Assembly: GCA_910585625.1 (NCBI GenBank)
Contig: CAJUFQ010000025.1
Coordinates: 1-54,768, forward strand
DNA length: 54,768 bases
Source of the DNA: an uncultured Lachnospiraceae bacterium
Lineage (GTDB): Bacteria > Bacillota > Clostridia > Lachnospirales > Lachnospiraceae
Direction: 5' to 3'
A program made the position numbers and the translations under genes. Of this stretch, positions 1 through 7,287 are shown in pieces (positions within the stretch are counted from its first letter, which is position 1; each line of letters begins with the position of its first letter). The notes beneath the pieces were generated by a model, which searched no databases, was not told the origin of the DNA, and was given only the letters and a program-made list of their open reading frames with translations.

Positions 1-17
1 ACATTTGTTGTCAAGGT

Positions 18-326
18 TCAGTTCCTGGCTACGAGTTTTATTTTCGTAGCAAGGTCCTCTTTGCTTGTTTTGGCAATGAGCCTGCACTTGTTCTTTGCAT
101 TTTCATCAGGAAGTTTTGTTTTCCATCTTCCATCCGTAGCTTGCCAAATCCTGCAATATGATTCATGTTTCCTTAATATGTCAAATTTTCTTGCCATTTC
201 CTGTATATCTTCTGACACATCATCTATTGAGATTTTACCGCATTGCAGATTAAATAGCAATCCTGCAATTTCAGAGGTAACGTTTACATTTGCTGTTCTT
301 TTAGTTTCTCTATGTTTATTCTTCAT
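18..326 (-). pseudogene. N-terminal fragment of a tyrosine-recombinase integrase
   Basis: The predicted product is about 102 residues if it starts at the ATG at 326, which has an AGGAGA ribosome binding site about 8 nt upstream. The C-terminal half (RIWQATDGRWKTKLPD, then CRLIAKTSKEDL) matches the N-terminal region I know from Lachnospiraceae site-specific integrases, which run to roughly 400 residues. The reading frame ends at 18-20, long before any catalytic R-H-R-Y residues could occur, and only 17 nt of window remain beyond it. It is therefore either a decayed integrase or one broken by a frameshift. Together with hicAB and the nearby direct repeats it suggests the remnant of an integrative element. 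The family call is from pattern memory. Confidence 0.45.
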
Positions 327-659
327 AATATTGTTCTCCTTTCTGTTTTTTTGCAAGGAAAACCCTATCATGTTTTGAAAATTCAAAATTTTTGCAAAAA
401 TTAGCTACTTTTTATAGTAAAAAGATATAAATTAAATTAGAAAAATGGAAAAAATTTTGGGTAAAATGAACAAAAAATTGAGAAAGGTATTCAAATGCTT
501 TCTGAAAGTCTGTTCTTCATTATAAGAAAAAATTCATATTAGAATTGAAAGATTCAAGTCTTGCCCAGCCAATAGGGTTGTGGAAACAATAATTTTGGCT
601 GCCGCCCACTGCAAAACTGGGAGGGAATTATAAAGGTACTTACTATACTTTTATAACTT

Positions 660-1112
660 CTATCTGTTGACGTACAGTATAAATGTGGTGGTATGGCACA
701 GCCCATTCAGAAAATGTGCCCGGTTCTGCATACCTGCACCCTGTGTATGCGGATGACGTCAGGGGTTGAAAGCGGAAGAAAGACCTCAACAAGCCTAACC
801 TGATTACTTTTCTTAATCAGTACACTGGTTAAAACTATCCCGCGGGGGAATGCAGTGCTGCATAATGGTAATGAGTGCAGGGGCAACACACAGACAAAGG
901 GAAACCTTGCGCAAGTAGAAATTGACTGTTTATGCTTGCAGAAAGTGTGTTCATCCATTTCAAAAGAAATGGATGAAAGGACAGGGCTGACGGATACGAA
1001 TACCTCACCCCATATGGACTATTAAAATGAACATCAGGCAGGCTTTGCATATTTGCATTTTGCAGGCAAAGTCTGCCCTCTGGAGCCACTTCCTTCCCAA
1101 CTGGGCTATTTT
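660..1112 (+). ncRNA. candidate large structured non-coding RNA
   Basis: This stretch has no credible gene but many strong stems. They include GGCACA 697-702 with TGTGCC 717-722; CTGATTA 800-806 with TAATCAG 814-820; an 11-bp stem 951-961/966-976 closed by an AAAA loop; and a 12-bp stem 1037-1048/1066-1077. The single non-Watson-Crick position of the last stem is G opposite T, a G-U pair on the plus strand but a C-A mismatch on the minus strand. That favours plus-strand transcription. A T6 run at about 1107-1112 could be the terminator. Large ornate RNAs such as ROOL and GOLLD are known from Firmicutes mobile elements, and this could be one of them; I cannot confirm a class. Confidence 0.4.
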
Positions 1113-1381
1113 TTACATAAAATTTTGTGTATAAATAGCCCTTTTTCCTTCCACAATTCATTTACTATGATTTTTGAAACCAGTGAAACATTATCAGGTA
1201 CGTCAAATCCTGTCGTTAACTGCTGAATATTCAGTGAACCTCCAATGAGTTCATATACTCTTATTTCTCCATTTTCCAGAGCATTAACAACTATAATTTT
1301 TTCTTTTATTTGAATTAGCTGTTTGGCTATCCTTTCACAGTGCATATTTTTTGATTTCAAATTTTTTATTTTCTCTAACAT
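1106..1381 (-). CDS. small hypothetical protein, 91 residues
   Basis: A short basic protein starting at an ATG at 1381, preceded by GTGAGGTG about 7 nt upstream, so translation is plausible. The N-terminus is lysine-rich and probably helical (MLEKIKNLKSKN); the middle looks like alternating strands (KIIVVNALENGEIRVYELIGG). No signal peptide, membrane helix or zinc motif is visible. It lies in the accessory segment, converging on the candidate structured RNA and divergent from hicAB. I do not recognise the family. A cargo gene of the same mobile remnant is possible, but that is position-based inference. Confidence 0.45.
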   Translation of the reverse strand: MLEKIKNLKSKNMHCERIAKQLIQIKEKIIVVNALENGEIRVYELIGGSLNIQQLTTGFDVPDNVSLVSKIIVNELWKEKGLFIHKILCKK

Positions 1382-1541
1382 ATGGACACCTCACTTTCTA
1401 ATTTTAATATGAAGCATTTTGTATGTGATAGATTAGTGGAAATGTCAAAATGAATAGGAAATTATAAAAATTACCCATGCAATGAAAAATGGTTGCATTG
1501 TTCTGGAATGACTGTATAATATATGTAAAGGAGAGTGGAAA

Positions 1542-1793
1542 ATGAGCAAAAAGGATAAATTGCTAGACAGGCTGTTGAAGAAACCAAAAGACTTTACTTT
1601 TGATGAAATGGAGTCTCTGCTGTCATATTTTGGATATAAACTAAAATCAGGCGGAGCAGGATCAGGGGTGAAATTTATAAAAGAGGGAAGCAGTGAAGTA
1701 ATAAATTTCCATAAACCTCATCCAAGTGGAATATTAAAACGCTATGTGTTGGAACAGGTGATAGAAAAATTGGGAAAGGATGGTTTGCTATGA
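1542..1793 (+). CDS. hicA: HicA-family toxin (mRNA interferase)
   Basis: This 83-residue protein has the compact double-stranded-RNA-binding-like HicA layout: a helical start (KDKLLDRLLKKPKDFTFDEM), a strand region with GYKLKSGGAGSG, and VINFHKPHPSGILKRYV, where the histidine within the strand corresponds to the catalytic residue of the family. HicA toxins cleave mRNA on the ribosome or free mRNA when not bound by HicB. A GGAGAG site sits just before the ATG. The stop overlaps the start of the next gene in ATGA at 1790-1793, a typical translationally coupled toxin-antitoxin arrangement with the toxin first. Confidence 0.8.
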   Translation: MSKKDKLLDRLLKKPKDFTFDEMESLLSYFGYKLKSGGAGSGVKFIKEGSSEVINFHKPHPSGILKRYVLEQVIEKLGKDGLL

Positions 1794-2149
1794 ACAATTT
1801 GTTATCATATAGAGGGTATCAGGGAAATGTGGTATATTCAGAAGAAGACCACTGCCTTTTTGGAAAAGTCATAGGAATAAAATCTTTGTTATCATATGAA
1901 GGTGGTTCTGTACAGGAATTAGAGCAGGATTTTAAGAATGTAATTGATGAATACTTAGAGGACTGTAAGGAAAGGGATGTGGAGCCGGAACAGCCATATC
2001 AGGGAATTGTTAATGTCAGAATCAGCCCAGAACTTCACAGGAGAGCTGCTTTGTATGCAATGAAGCATGGAAAAAGCCTGAGTGTTGTGGTAGAAGAAGC
2101 AATAGGGAATATGGTTAGTTATTCAGAGTGCGGAAGTGGAAACTTTTAG
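1790..2149 (+). CDS. hicB: HicB-family antitoxin with ribbon-helix-helix domain
   Basis: The 119-residue product has an N-terminal HicB partial RNase H-like fold (YRGYQGNVVYSEEDHCLFGKV, continuing with the GIKSLLSYEG core) and a C-terminal ribbon-helix-helix segment (VNVRISPELHRRAALYAMKHGKS). In this family the N-terminal domain neutralises HicA and the C-terminal domain binds the operon's own operator for autoregulation. It overlaps hicA by four bases. The promoter is probably upstream of 1542, around 1500-1525, where TGTATAATA is seen. Two terminator-like hairpins follow at about 2184 and 2259. Confidence 0.8.
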   Translation: MNNLLSYRGYQGNVVYSEEDHCLFGKVIGIKSLLSYEGGSVQELEQDFKNVIDEYLEDCKERDVEPEQPYQGIVNVRISPELHRRAALYAMKHGKSLSVVVEEAIGNMVSYSECGSGNF

Positions 2150-2183
2150 TTACACTTTGGTTACACTTTTTGGATGACGTGCC

Positions 2184-2210
2184 AGAAAGCCCCTTTCTAT
2201 CAGTTTTTTT
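2184..2210 (+). terminator. terminator-like hairpin after hicAB
   Basis: AGAAAG at 2184-2189 pairs with CTTTCT at 2193-2198 and is followed within a few bases by a run of seven T at 2204-2210. It lies 35 nt beyond the hicB stop and could end hicAB transcription. Confidence 0.5.
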
Positions 2211-2258
2211 GAGAGTGATAATACTTCAAGTCCCATCTTCCGCATTGGTTAAAAGTGT

Positions 2259-2297
2259 GGGAAACCTTGATTTTATCTAGGTTTCCTCATTTTTTGT
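2259..2297 (+). terminator. second terminator downstream of hicAB
   Basis: GGAAACCT at 2260-2267 and AGGTTTCC at 2279-2286 form a perfect 8-bp stem around an 11-nt loop, followed by CATTTTTTG. It is stronger than the preceding hairpin and probably the main stop for hicAB. Confidence 0.6.
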
Positions 2298-2750
2298 TAT
2301 TGGGGTAATTGGTTACACTTTTCAATATGTTTAACCGAGCGTCTTTTCATAAGTATTTGTCCTTTTATCTTTATGATATGTTTTCAGTTTGAGTTATTTG
2401 TTATTGGGAAATCTTTGCAAAATACTGCATATATTTCACACTATAAAAAGCAAAGATCGTTTCTTCGTCAATGTGGACATTTCATTTCTTTTTACCTGGT
2501 ATGCTGATTGAATTATAGCATGTGCAGAAATCTTTTTAAATATACTTGTCATCCTTATCTGCTATCCATCAATTCCAAAGCTATATCGTCTTCTGTCAGA
2601 CATAGTAATGGCCAGTTTTGCTCAAAAAATCTTAGGCTGTGGTTTTACTGTGTTAAGAGCCTGCATATGTAATTTTTGACAAATGATTTGTAGAAACATA
2701 GATAGATTGATGGTTCATAAACAAATAAAAAAATAAGATTGTTTGTTTTT
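2298..2750. other. AT-rich stretch with no convincing gene
   Basis: No open frame here has both a start with a ribosome binding site and protein-like composition. On the minus strand around 2560-2640 a short frame reads RFFEQNWPLLCLTEDD and ends LELMDSR, which looks protein-like but has no start. It could be the tail of a decayed gene. Confidence 0.4.
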
Positions 2751-2751
2751 A

Positions 2752-2780
2752 TTGACAGAATGCGTCAATTTCTTTATACT
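2752..2780 (+). promoter_or_regulatory. sigma-A type promoter with inverted-repeat operator candidate
   Basis: TTGACA at 2752-2757 and TATACT at 2775-2780 are separated by 17 bp. The -35 box and spacer form an inverted repeat, TTGAC-N7-GTCAA, at 2752-2768, which could bind a dimeric regulator. The promoter drives the secreted-peptide operon and leaves an untranslated leader of about 240 nt before the start at 3029. Confidence 0.6.
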
Positions 2781-3028
2781 TTTATAATAAAGTATTCTGA
2801 ATAATAATTATATTTTACACAATAAAAATTGGTATCAAGGACAGCAAGATTGCTGACTGATATAAGGAATTTATGTTGACGATAAGCAAAGATGAGGAGA
2901 GGGGGGGCAGGGGGCAAATAAATGCAGCAGATTTGCCAATGGCTGAGAAGGATGAGTGTAACCAGTGTATAGCGTAACTGAAATATAGGACAGGAATGTC
3001 TGGGATAAGAGAAAGGGGTGTTTGGAAT

Positions 3029-3379
3029 ATGATGAAACGTATGATGAAATGTAAAAAGATTCTGGCAACGGCTGTGTTGATAGCGATGGCAGTAAGTGCT
3101 GTGGCGCCGACAGTACAAGCAGCGTACAAGTTTGCATATTCAGGTTCCAGAGAGGGACGTAATGGCGCTTATTATAGCCATACGGTGGTATCTGTCTATG
3201 ATGAAAAAGGAAATCACATGAATGCTACTGCAGGCGCGTGTATGGTAGGTACTGTATGGAAGTATCGAACACAGGCTCCAACAGCAACCGTTGATTCTGA
3301 TAAGGTTCCAAGTAGGGTTGATGCGAAACATCAATATGGGGTTAGCCAAACTATTTATGGCGAATGGACACAGAATTGA
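3029..3379 (+). CDS. small secreted peptide, bacteriocin-like
   Basis: I place the start at the ATG at 3029, because GAAAGGGGTG at 3011-3020 is correctly spaced from it; an in-frame ATG at 2996 lacks a site. The product is 116 residues with a classic Sec signal peptide (KKILATAVLIAMAVSAVAP, cleavage probably after VQA). The mature part of about 80 residues has no cysteine pair; it contains YYSHTVVSVYDEKGN and a tail with YGVSQTIYGEWTQN. Size, Sec export and the operon that follows (half-size permeases plus ABC ATPase) resemble lactococcin 972-type loci, in which a secreted peptide precedes a membrane immunity protein and an ATPase. The sequence match itself is weak, so the bacteriocin or signal-peptide role is inference. 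Confidence 0.55.
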   Translation: MMKRMMKCKKILATAVLIAMAVSAVAPTVQAAYKFAYSGSREGRNGAYYSHTVVSVYDEKGNHMNATAGACMVGTVWKYRTQAPTATVDSDKVPSRVDAKHQYGVSQTIYGEWTQN

Positions 3380-3400
3380 GTCTATCATGATTTGGGTTGT

Positions 3401-3422
3401 CCGGCGGCGTACAAGCCGCCGG
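3401..3422 (+). promoter_or_regulatory. intercistronic 8-bp GC hairpin
   Basis: CCGGCGGC at 3401-3408 pairs perfectly with GCCGCCGG at 3415-3422 around a 6-nt loop. Only a weak T content follows, so it more likely stabilises or partially terminates the peptide mRNA, giving more peptide than downstream transporter. Confidence 0.55.
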
Positions 3423-3467
3423 GCTTGATAGCAGATAAGCCAGCTAATCCAGGGAAGGGAGGCGCTT

Positions 3468-4820
3468 ATGTGGAAGGTAAGGTTCATGGCTGAGGAATTT
3501 CTCAGAAGTTTCCAGAAGAGCCTGTTTAAGAATATTTTGCTGATGCTGATGTTTTCCATAAGCCTGGTAATGGCGGTGGTCATGTGTTCTTATTATTTCG
3601 ATTTAGGGGAGAAGTACCAGACTCTAACTCAGAAGATGGATGATGGGGAATGGTTTGCGTTAGATATGATAACGGAGAGCAACCAGGAAGTGAACAACCG
3701 TCTCATGACGGTTAGCGGCTGCTGCGATATGATAAGTCTTTACGAAGCGGTTCAGTCCGTGGAGGAAGCCCCAATTTTTTCCGTAGATACGCAAGGTTCC
3801 CTCGCGTTAAGGGAAGAAGACGTGAAAAGGCTCTTTGGCGGGAAAGATTTCCTTCCATTCTCAGCCGATACGGAAACGGCAACCGTTGATTTTGGGGATG
3901 GAGATTACTGTCTGAAACGAGAGATGAAAGGTGCGGAGGTTGATTTAGGCGCATACCGTTATTTTAATCTGAGGGTGCAGGAAGGGGAGGGCTTTACAGA
4001 GGAGAACTTGGTCATTGAGCGTGCAAAAGATCCGATTCCTATTTTGCTCGGGAGTGACTATAAGGAAATTATCGAAATCGGGACGCCGATAGACGTTAAT
4101 TACTGGTGCGAATTTTACCACTGTAAAGTGATAGGTATATTGGAGAAGGATTCCAGCCTGCCGCCGGATGGAAATATGACTTATGGGGAAAGCGTGACAC
4201 TGAACGACAAGATTGTATTTCCTTATGGAGGAAAGCTTTTGGAAAAGCCGCAGAGCTTGGACGAGATTCATAATTATGCAATAGCCAGTTACGTGGGCTT
4301 GCAAAACGCGTATGTTCGGACGGATGGGGTTCATATCCGTGAGTTGGTGGAGACGTACCGGCAGCTGGGGAAACAGTTCGGGTATCCGCCGGTTCAGATA
4401 GTCGGCACGTCTATGGGCGTGGATCTTTTCCGCAAAGAATCTGCCTCCAGCGTTAGGGTTTTGCTGGTGCTGACGGTCGTCCTGCTGTGCTTTTCTTTCT
4501 ATGGATTGTTCGTGACTTTTTATGATAAAATCCAGTCCAACAGTAAGGTGTATGGGATTTACCTAATGAACGGATGTTCTTTGAGCATGATTCTTGTGCC
4601 CTGCTTGTTGGAGATAGCAGTGATACTGTTTCCTGCCGTTTTGTTAGGGAAATATATACTTACCAGCGGCGAGCTGTCTGTGGGGCAGTATTTCCGGGCA
4701 GGGCCGATTATGCAGGCCGTGTACGTCTTGATGGGGCTGGCGTTTCTTGTAGGCGCGGCTTTTTTGGCATATCTGATGCGTGGCGTGGACACGGAGCATT
4801 TGATTAGGCAGAAAGACTAG
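3468..4820 (+). CDS. half-size MacB/FtsX-like ABC permease, peptide-immunity type
   Basis: The start at 3468 follows GGGAGG by about 6 nt. The 450-residue product has one N-terminal membrane helix (about residues 20-42, LFKNILLMLMFSISLVMAVV), a large extracytoplasmic domain of about 270 residues, and three C-terminal helices (about 330-350, 370-392 and 412-436). That is the one-plus-three topology of MacB/FtsX-type mechanotransmission permeases. It is the first gene after the secreted peptide and is followed by a lipoprotein, an ATPase and a second permease of the same shape, so the two permeases probably form a heterodimer with the ATPase. Immunity to, or extraction of, the secreted peptide is inferred from order only. 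Confidence 0.65.
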   Translation: MWKVRFMAEEFLRSFQKSLFKNILLMLMFSISLVMAVVMCSYYFDLGEKYQTLTQKMDDGEWFALDMITESNQEVNNRLMTVSGCCDMISLYEAVQSVEEAPIFSVDTQGSLALREEDVKRLFGGKDFLPFSADTETATVDFGDGDYCLKREMKGAEVDLGAYRYFNLRVQEGEGFTEENLVIERAKDPIPILLGSDYKEIIEIGTPIDVNYWCEFYHCKVIGILEKDSSLPPDGNMTYGESVTLNDKIVFPYGGKLLEKPQSLDEIHNYAIASYVGLQNAYVRTDGVHIRELVETYRQLGKQFGYPPVQIVGTSMGVDLFRKESASSVRVLLVLTVVLLCFSFYGLFVTFYDKIQSNSKVYGIYLMNGCSLSMILVPCLLEIAVILFPAVLLGKYILTSGELSVGQYFRAGPIMQAVYVLMGLAFLVGAAFLAYLMRGVDTEHLIRQKD

Positions 4821-4862
4821 ACATCAATGATAAATGGGTCTGTGTATTAGGAGGGATGGAAA

Positions 4863-5345
4863 ATGAGAAAATTTCAGAGGTGTGTGGTGATTGTAGCCGT
4901 TTTGTGGGCCTGTCTTGCCAGCGGGTGCGGGAAAAAGAGTTATAGCGAAATTGTGGAAAGCCATGCGGCGATGAAGACATACCAGGATGGACTATGGCAA
5001 GTGAGGTATATCTCTGAAGGTGCAAATATGGTCGGGGAAGAACTGACAGAAACGACGGTGTATCTGTCTGTCGACGCGGGGAAAAGCATGACGGAAGGGC
5101 AGATGCTGGAAGTCATGGATTACTATGAGCTTACGAGAAATGGCCTGTTTGATAAGAACAGCTACTATCAAGGGGAGCGAGAGTCAGATTATGTCTGCTA
5201 TGCCGTATTCTATCAGGGGGATACGGACGAGGAGATACGTAGGATAAAGTATCGGAATGGGAAAGAAGCAGAAGTGACAGAGGAAGACAGTTCGGTGTTC
5301 CCCTTGCCTGGTATGCACACGGATAAAGTAGGAACCGATCCATAA
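4863..5345 (+). CDS. small lipoprotein of the peptide/ABC operon
   Basis: The 160-residue protein begins MRKFQRCVVIVAVLWACLAS and has a lipobox-like LASGC at about residues 18-22, so it should be lipid-anchored outside the membrane. The mature domain is acidic and rich in aromatic residues (ADM-poor, with YLSVDAGKSMTEGQ in the middle). I do not recognise the family. An AGGAGGG site precedes the start, and it lies between the first permease and the ATPase. An extracellular partner that senses or sequesters the peptide from the first gene is plausible; many peptide-resistance ABC systems carry such an immunity lipoprotein. Confidence 0.65.
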   Translation: MRKFQRCVVIVAVLWACLASGCGKKSYSEIVESHAAMKTYQDGLWQVRYISEGANMVGEELTETTVYLSVDAGKSMTEGQMLEVMDYYELTRNGLFDKNSYYQGERESDYVCYAVFYQGDTDEEIRRIKYRNGKEAEVTEEDSSVFPLPGMHTDKVGTDP

Positions 5346-5374
5346 GCCTTTTGTGGGAAGCGTGGAGGAAGCAT

Positions 5375-6046
5375 ATGGTCGAGATAAGAAATGTATATAA
5401 ATCATTTGGCAAGAAGGAAGCCCGCGTCGAGGCATTAAAGGGAGTCAGCCTTTCCATTGAGGAAGGGGAACTGGTTGCCATCATGGGAAAGAGCGGCTCT
5501 GGCAAGTCAACCCTCCTGAATATCCTGGGAGGCATGATGTCCATGGACAGCGGGGAATATTTGTATGATAATCAGGCGGTTAATTTCGGGAGCCAGAAAG
5601 AGCTGACAAAGTTCCGCCGGAACGAAGTAGGGTTCGTGGTGCAGTATTTTGCCTTGGCGGACGATCTGAATGTATTCCAGAATGTTGCGCTTCCGCTTAA
5701 ATATCAGGGGTATTCCAGGAAGAAGATAAAGGAACTGGTAATGGCAGCATTAAGAGAGCTGGAAATAGAGGAGAAAGCAAAGGCTTATCCCAGTGAACTG
5801 TCGGGCGGGCAGCAGCAAAGGGCAGCAATCGCGCGGGCGATTGTCAAGCAGCCGCGGCTGATTCTTGCCGACGAGCCAACCGGTGCATTGGACGAAGCCA
5901 CCGGGGAAGCGGTGCAGGAAATATTCCGCAAGTTAAATGAAAATGGCAAGACTGTCATCATCGTTACGCATGATGCAAAGGTGGCACAGCATTGCGGGCG
6001 GATTGTTTATGTAAGAGACGGCATGATTGCAGAGAACGAGGGGTGA
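5375..6046 (+). CDS. ABC transporter ATPase, MacB/LolD type
   Basis: I choose the ATG at 5375, with GGAGG at 5364-5368, because the family begins close to VEIRNVYKSFG. The 223-residue protein carries Walker A GKSGSGKST (about residue 38), a Q-loop in VVQYFALADD, the signature LSGGQQQRAAIARA, Walker B LILADEPTGALD and the H-loop IIVTHD. The DEPTGALD form is typical of LolD/MacB/BceA ATPases that drive FtsX-like permeases. It sits between two half-size permeases of the same operon and should energise both. Confidence 0.85.
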   Translation: MVEIRNVYKSFGKKEARVEALKGVSLSIEEGELVAIMGKSGSGKSTLLNILGGMMSMDSGEYLYDNQAVNFGSQKELTKFRRNEVGFVVQYFALADDLNVFQNVALPLKYQGYSRKKIKELVMAALRELEIEEKAKAYPSELSGGQQQRAAIARAIVKQPRLILADEPTGALDEATGEAVQEIFRKLNENGKTVIIVTHDAKVAQHCGRIVYVRDGMIAENEG

Positions 6047-6050
6047 CAGG

Positions 6051-7082
6051 ATGAAGATAGCGGGAAAGAAAGTTCCCAAAGGCACGTTCCTATTATTTTT
6101 AAGCTTCACGGCTGTGTCGTTATGCCTGCTTTTGATTGTTTCAGCGGCACGCGCAGAGCGGACGAATAATCTGAGCCAGAATATGATGTATTCCGGGCAT
6201 GAGCGGAATTTTTACGTTGCTGACGCAGGACAGGAAAACCAGTGGGAAGAGGTAATGCCTTCGCTCAGCAGACAGTGTGATGATTTTGCCATTTATGTAC
6301 CCATCGACGATTCTGCAATCGTAATGCGCGGCATCTGCGTATCCGGCAGGGCGCAGGCTCCGCCGATGGTGGAAGGGAGTTATTTTGACTTTGCTTCCTC
6401 TTGGACTGACACGCCAAAGGCCGTCATCGGGAAGAAGTTCCGGCAGGAGGTGCAGGAGCGGGAGGGGAAGAAATATTATACGTATCAGGGGACGGACTTT
6501 GAGGTAATCGGCGTCATGGGAACCAAAGAAGAGAGCAGGCTTGATTATATGGTGATGCTGGATTTTAAGTCTGCAATCCGCATGGCGGGAATCAATACAA
6601 GCTATGTGCTGGATGCAGGCAGGGAATCAGCGCTGGTGGACGCCGGGAAGAAGATTGACAGTCTTTTTGCCCATCCGGCGAGCGTGATGATTTTTCTGGA
6701 GGAAGGGGAGGACAGTTCCCTCATTGAGCAATTATTGTCGAGGGATGCTATTATGGATACAATGTATGCCATGATACTGACCAGCTTTTCCTTAAGCACA
6801 GTCCTCGTCACCTTCATATGGCTCCGTTTTCGCAGGCAGCTCTTTTTTGCGTGGCGTCTCTGCGGCTATGAGGGGCGTTTGCAGTGCTTGGAGATATCTA
6901 AGAGGTTTTACCTGGCCGCGGGCGTAGGCTTTGCTGCCGGATTGTTCCTGATGGCGCTGCTTTCCCTGGTGATGGCAGACATACAAGTACAGGTGGCTGA
7001 TGCGTTACAGGCTTTTGGGATAACGGTCGGGCTTGGCACGGTAATTTTGTTCCTGTGCTATGCCTTGGACAGGAGAAAATAA
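6051..7082 (+). CDS. second half-size MacB/FtsX-like ABC permease
   Basis: The ATG at 6051 follows a GAGGGGTG site and lies 4 bp beyond the ATPase stop, suggesting coupling. The product is 343 residues with an N-terminal helix (FLLFLSFTAVSLCLLLIVSA), an extracytoplasmic domain of about 200 residues and three C-terminal helices (around 240-262, 280-305 and 315-335). The topology mirrors the 450-residue permease upstream, although similarity between the two sequences is low. It is the last gene of the operon, and an intrinsic terminator follows at 7131. Confidence 0.65.
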   Translation: MKIAGKKVPKGTFLLFLSFTAVSLCLLLIVSAARAERTNNLSQNMMYSGHERNFYVADAGQENQWEEVMPSLSRQCDDFAIYVPIDDSAIVMRGICVSGRAQAPPMVEGSYFDFASSWTDTPKAVIGKKFRQEVQEREGKKYYTYQGTDFEVIGVMGTKEESRLDYMVMLDFKSAIRMAGINTSYVLDAGRESALVDAGKKIDSLFAHPASVMIFLEEGEDSSLIEQLLSRDAIMDTMYAMILTSFSLSTVLVTFIWLRFRRQLFFAWRLCGYEGRLQCLEISKRFYLAAGVGFAAGLFLMALLSLVMADIQVQVADALQAFGITVGLGTVILFLCYALDRRK

Positions 7083-7130
7083 GAATAGGTGCAGCAGAGG
7101 AAAGCGAACTATGCGAATGAAATCACAGAG

Positions 7131-7157
7131 TCCCGGCGGATGCCGGGCTTTTTGTGT
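7131..7157 (+). terminator. terminator of the peptide/ABC operon
   Basis: CCCGGC at 7133-7138 pairs with GCCGGG at 7143-7148 around a 4-nt loop, followed by CTTTTTG. It cleanly separates the two ABC operons. Confidence 0.8.
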
Positions 7158-7179
7158 TTACGGCAGCGTTCTTTATTTC

Positions 7180-7247
7180 TGCGGGCAATGAGAAAAAACC
7201 ATGTTTCCATGGAAAGTTGACTTGATTTAAGGATTATTTAAGAATTG
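7180..7247. repeat. intergenic repeat element, copy 1
   Basis: The segment begins with GCGGGCAATGAG and runs through a CATG-rich centre to TTGACTT, GGATT and TTTAAGA. The same order of short blocks occurs at 39802-39874, and the GCAATGAG block recurs at 48781. This suggests a small dispersed intergenic element whose TTGACTT part may also supply a promoter. Confidence 0.4.
7217..7245 (+). promoter_or_regulatory. promoter with direct repeats before the second ABC operon
   Basis: TTGACT at 7217-7222 lies 17 bp before a weak -10, AAGAAT, at 7240-7245. The direct repeats ATTTAAG at 7225-7231 and 7236-7242 are 11 bp apart, one helical turn, as is usual for OmpR-family regulator sites. The regulator encoded at 10493 in this operon is the obvious candidate. 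Confidence 0.4.
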
Positions 7248-7287
7248 CCGCGGTATCATAGAGCCACAAGAAGAAAGGGGCGATGTG

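Larger units (their letters stand above)
2149..2322. repeat. three copies of GTTACACTTT next to hicB
   Basis: GTTACACTTT occurs at 2149-2158, 2160-2169 and 2312-2321. The second and third copies extend to an identical 13-mer, TGGTTACACTTTT, at 2158-2170 and 2310-2322. The first two are tandem with an 11-bp period. Short direct repeats of this size are typical of integrase arm-type sites or operator iterons at the ends of integrative elements. An integrase fragment lies at the left end of the window, which makes an element boundary here plausible. Confidence 0.4.

Noticed and set aside
835..1161. Minus-strand frames of 83 and 108 codons within 707-1161
   Set aside because: No ribosome binding site, Cys/Ser/Pro-rich composition and they cross the long stem-loops, which fits non-coding DNA better.
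2560..2640. Protein-like minus-strand fragment RFFEQNWPLLCLTEDD
   Set aside because: No start, a stop just upstream and only about 29 codons. Possibly a decayed gene tail, but too little to annotate as one.
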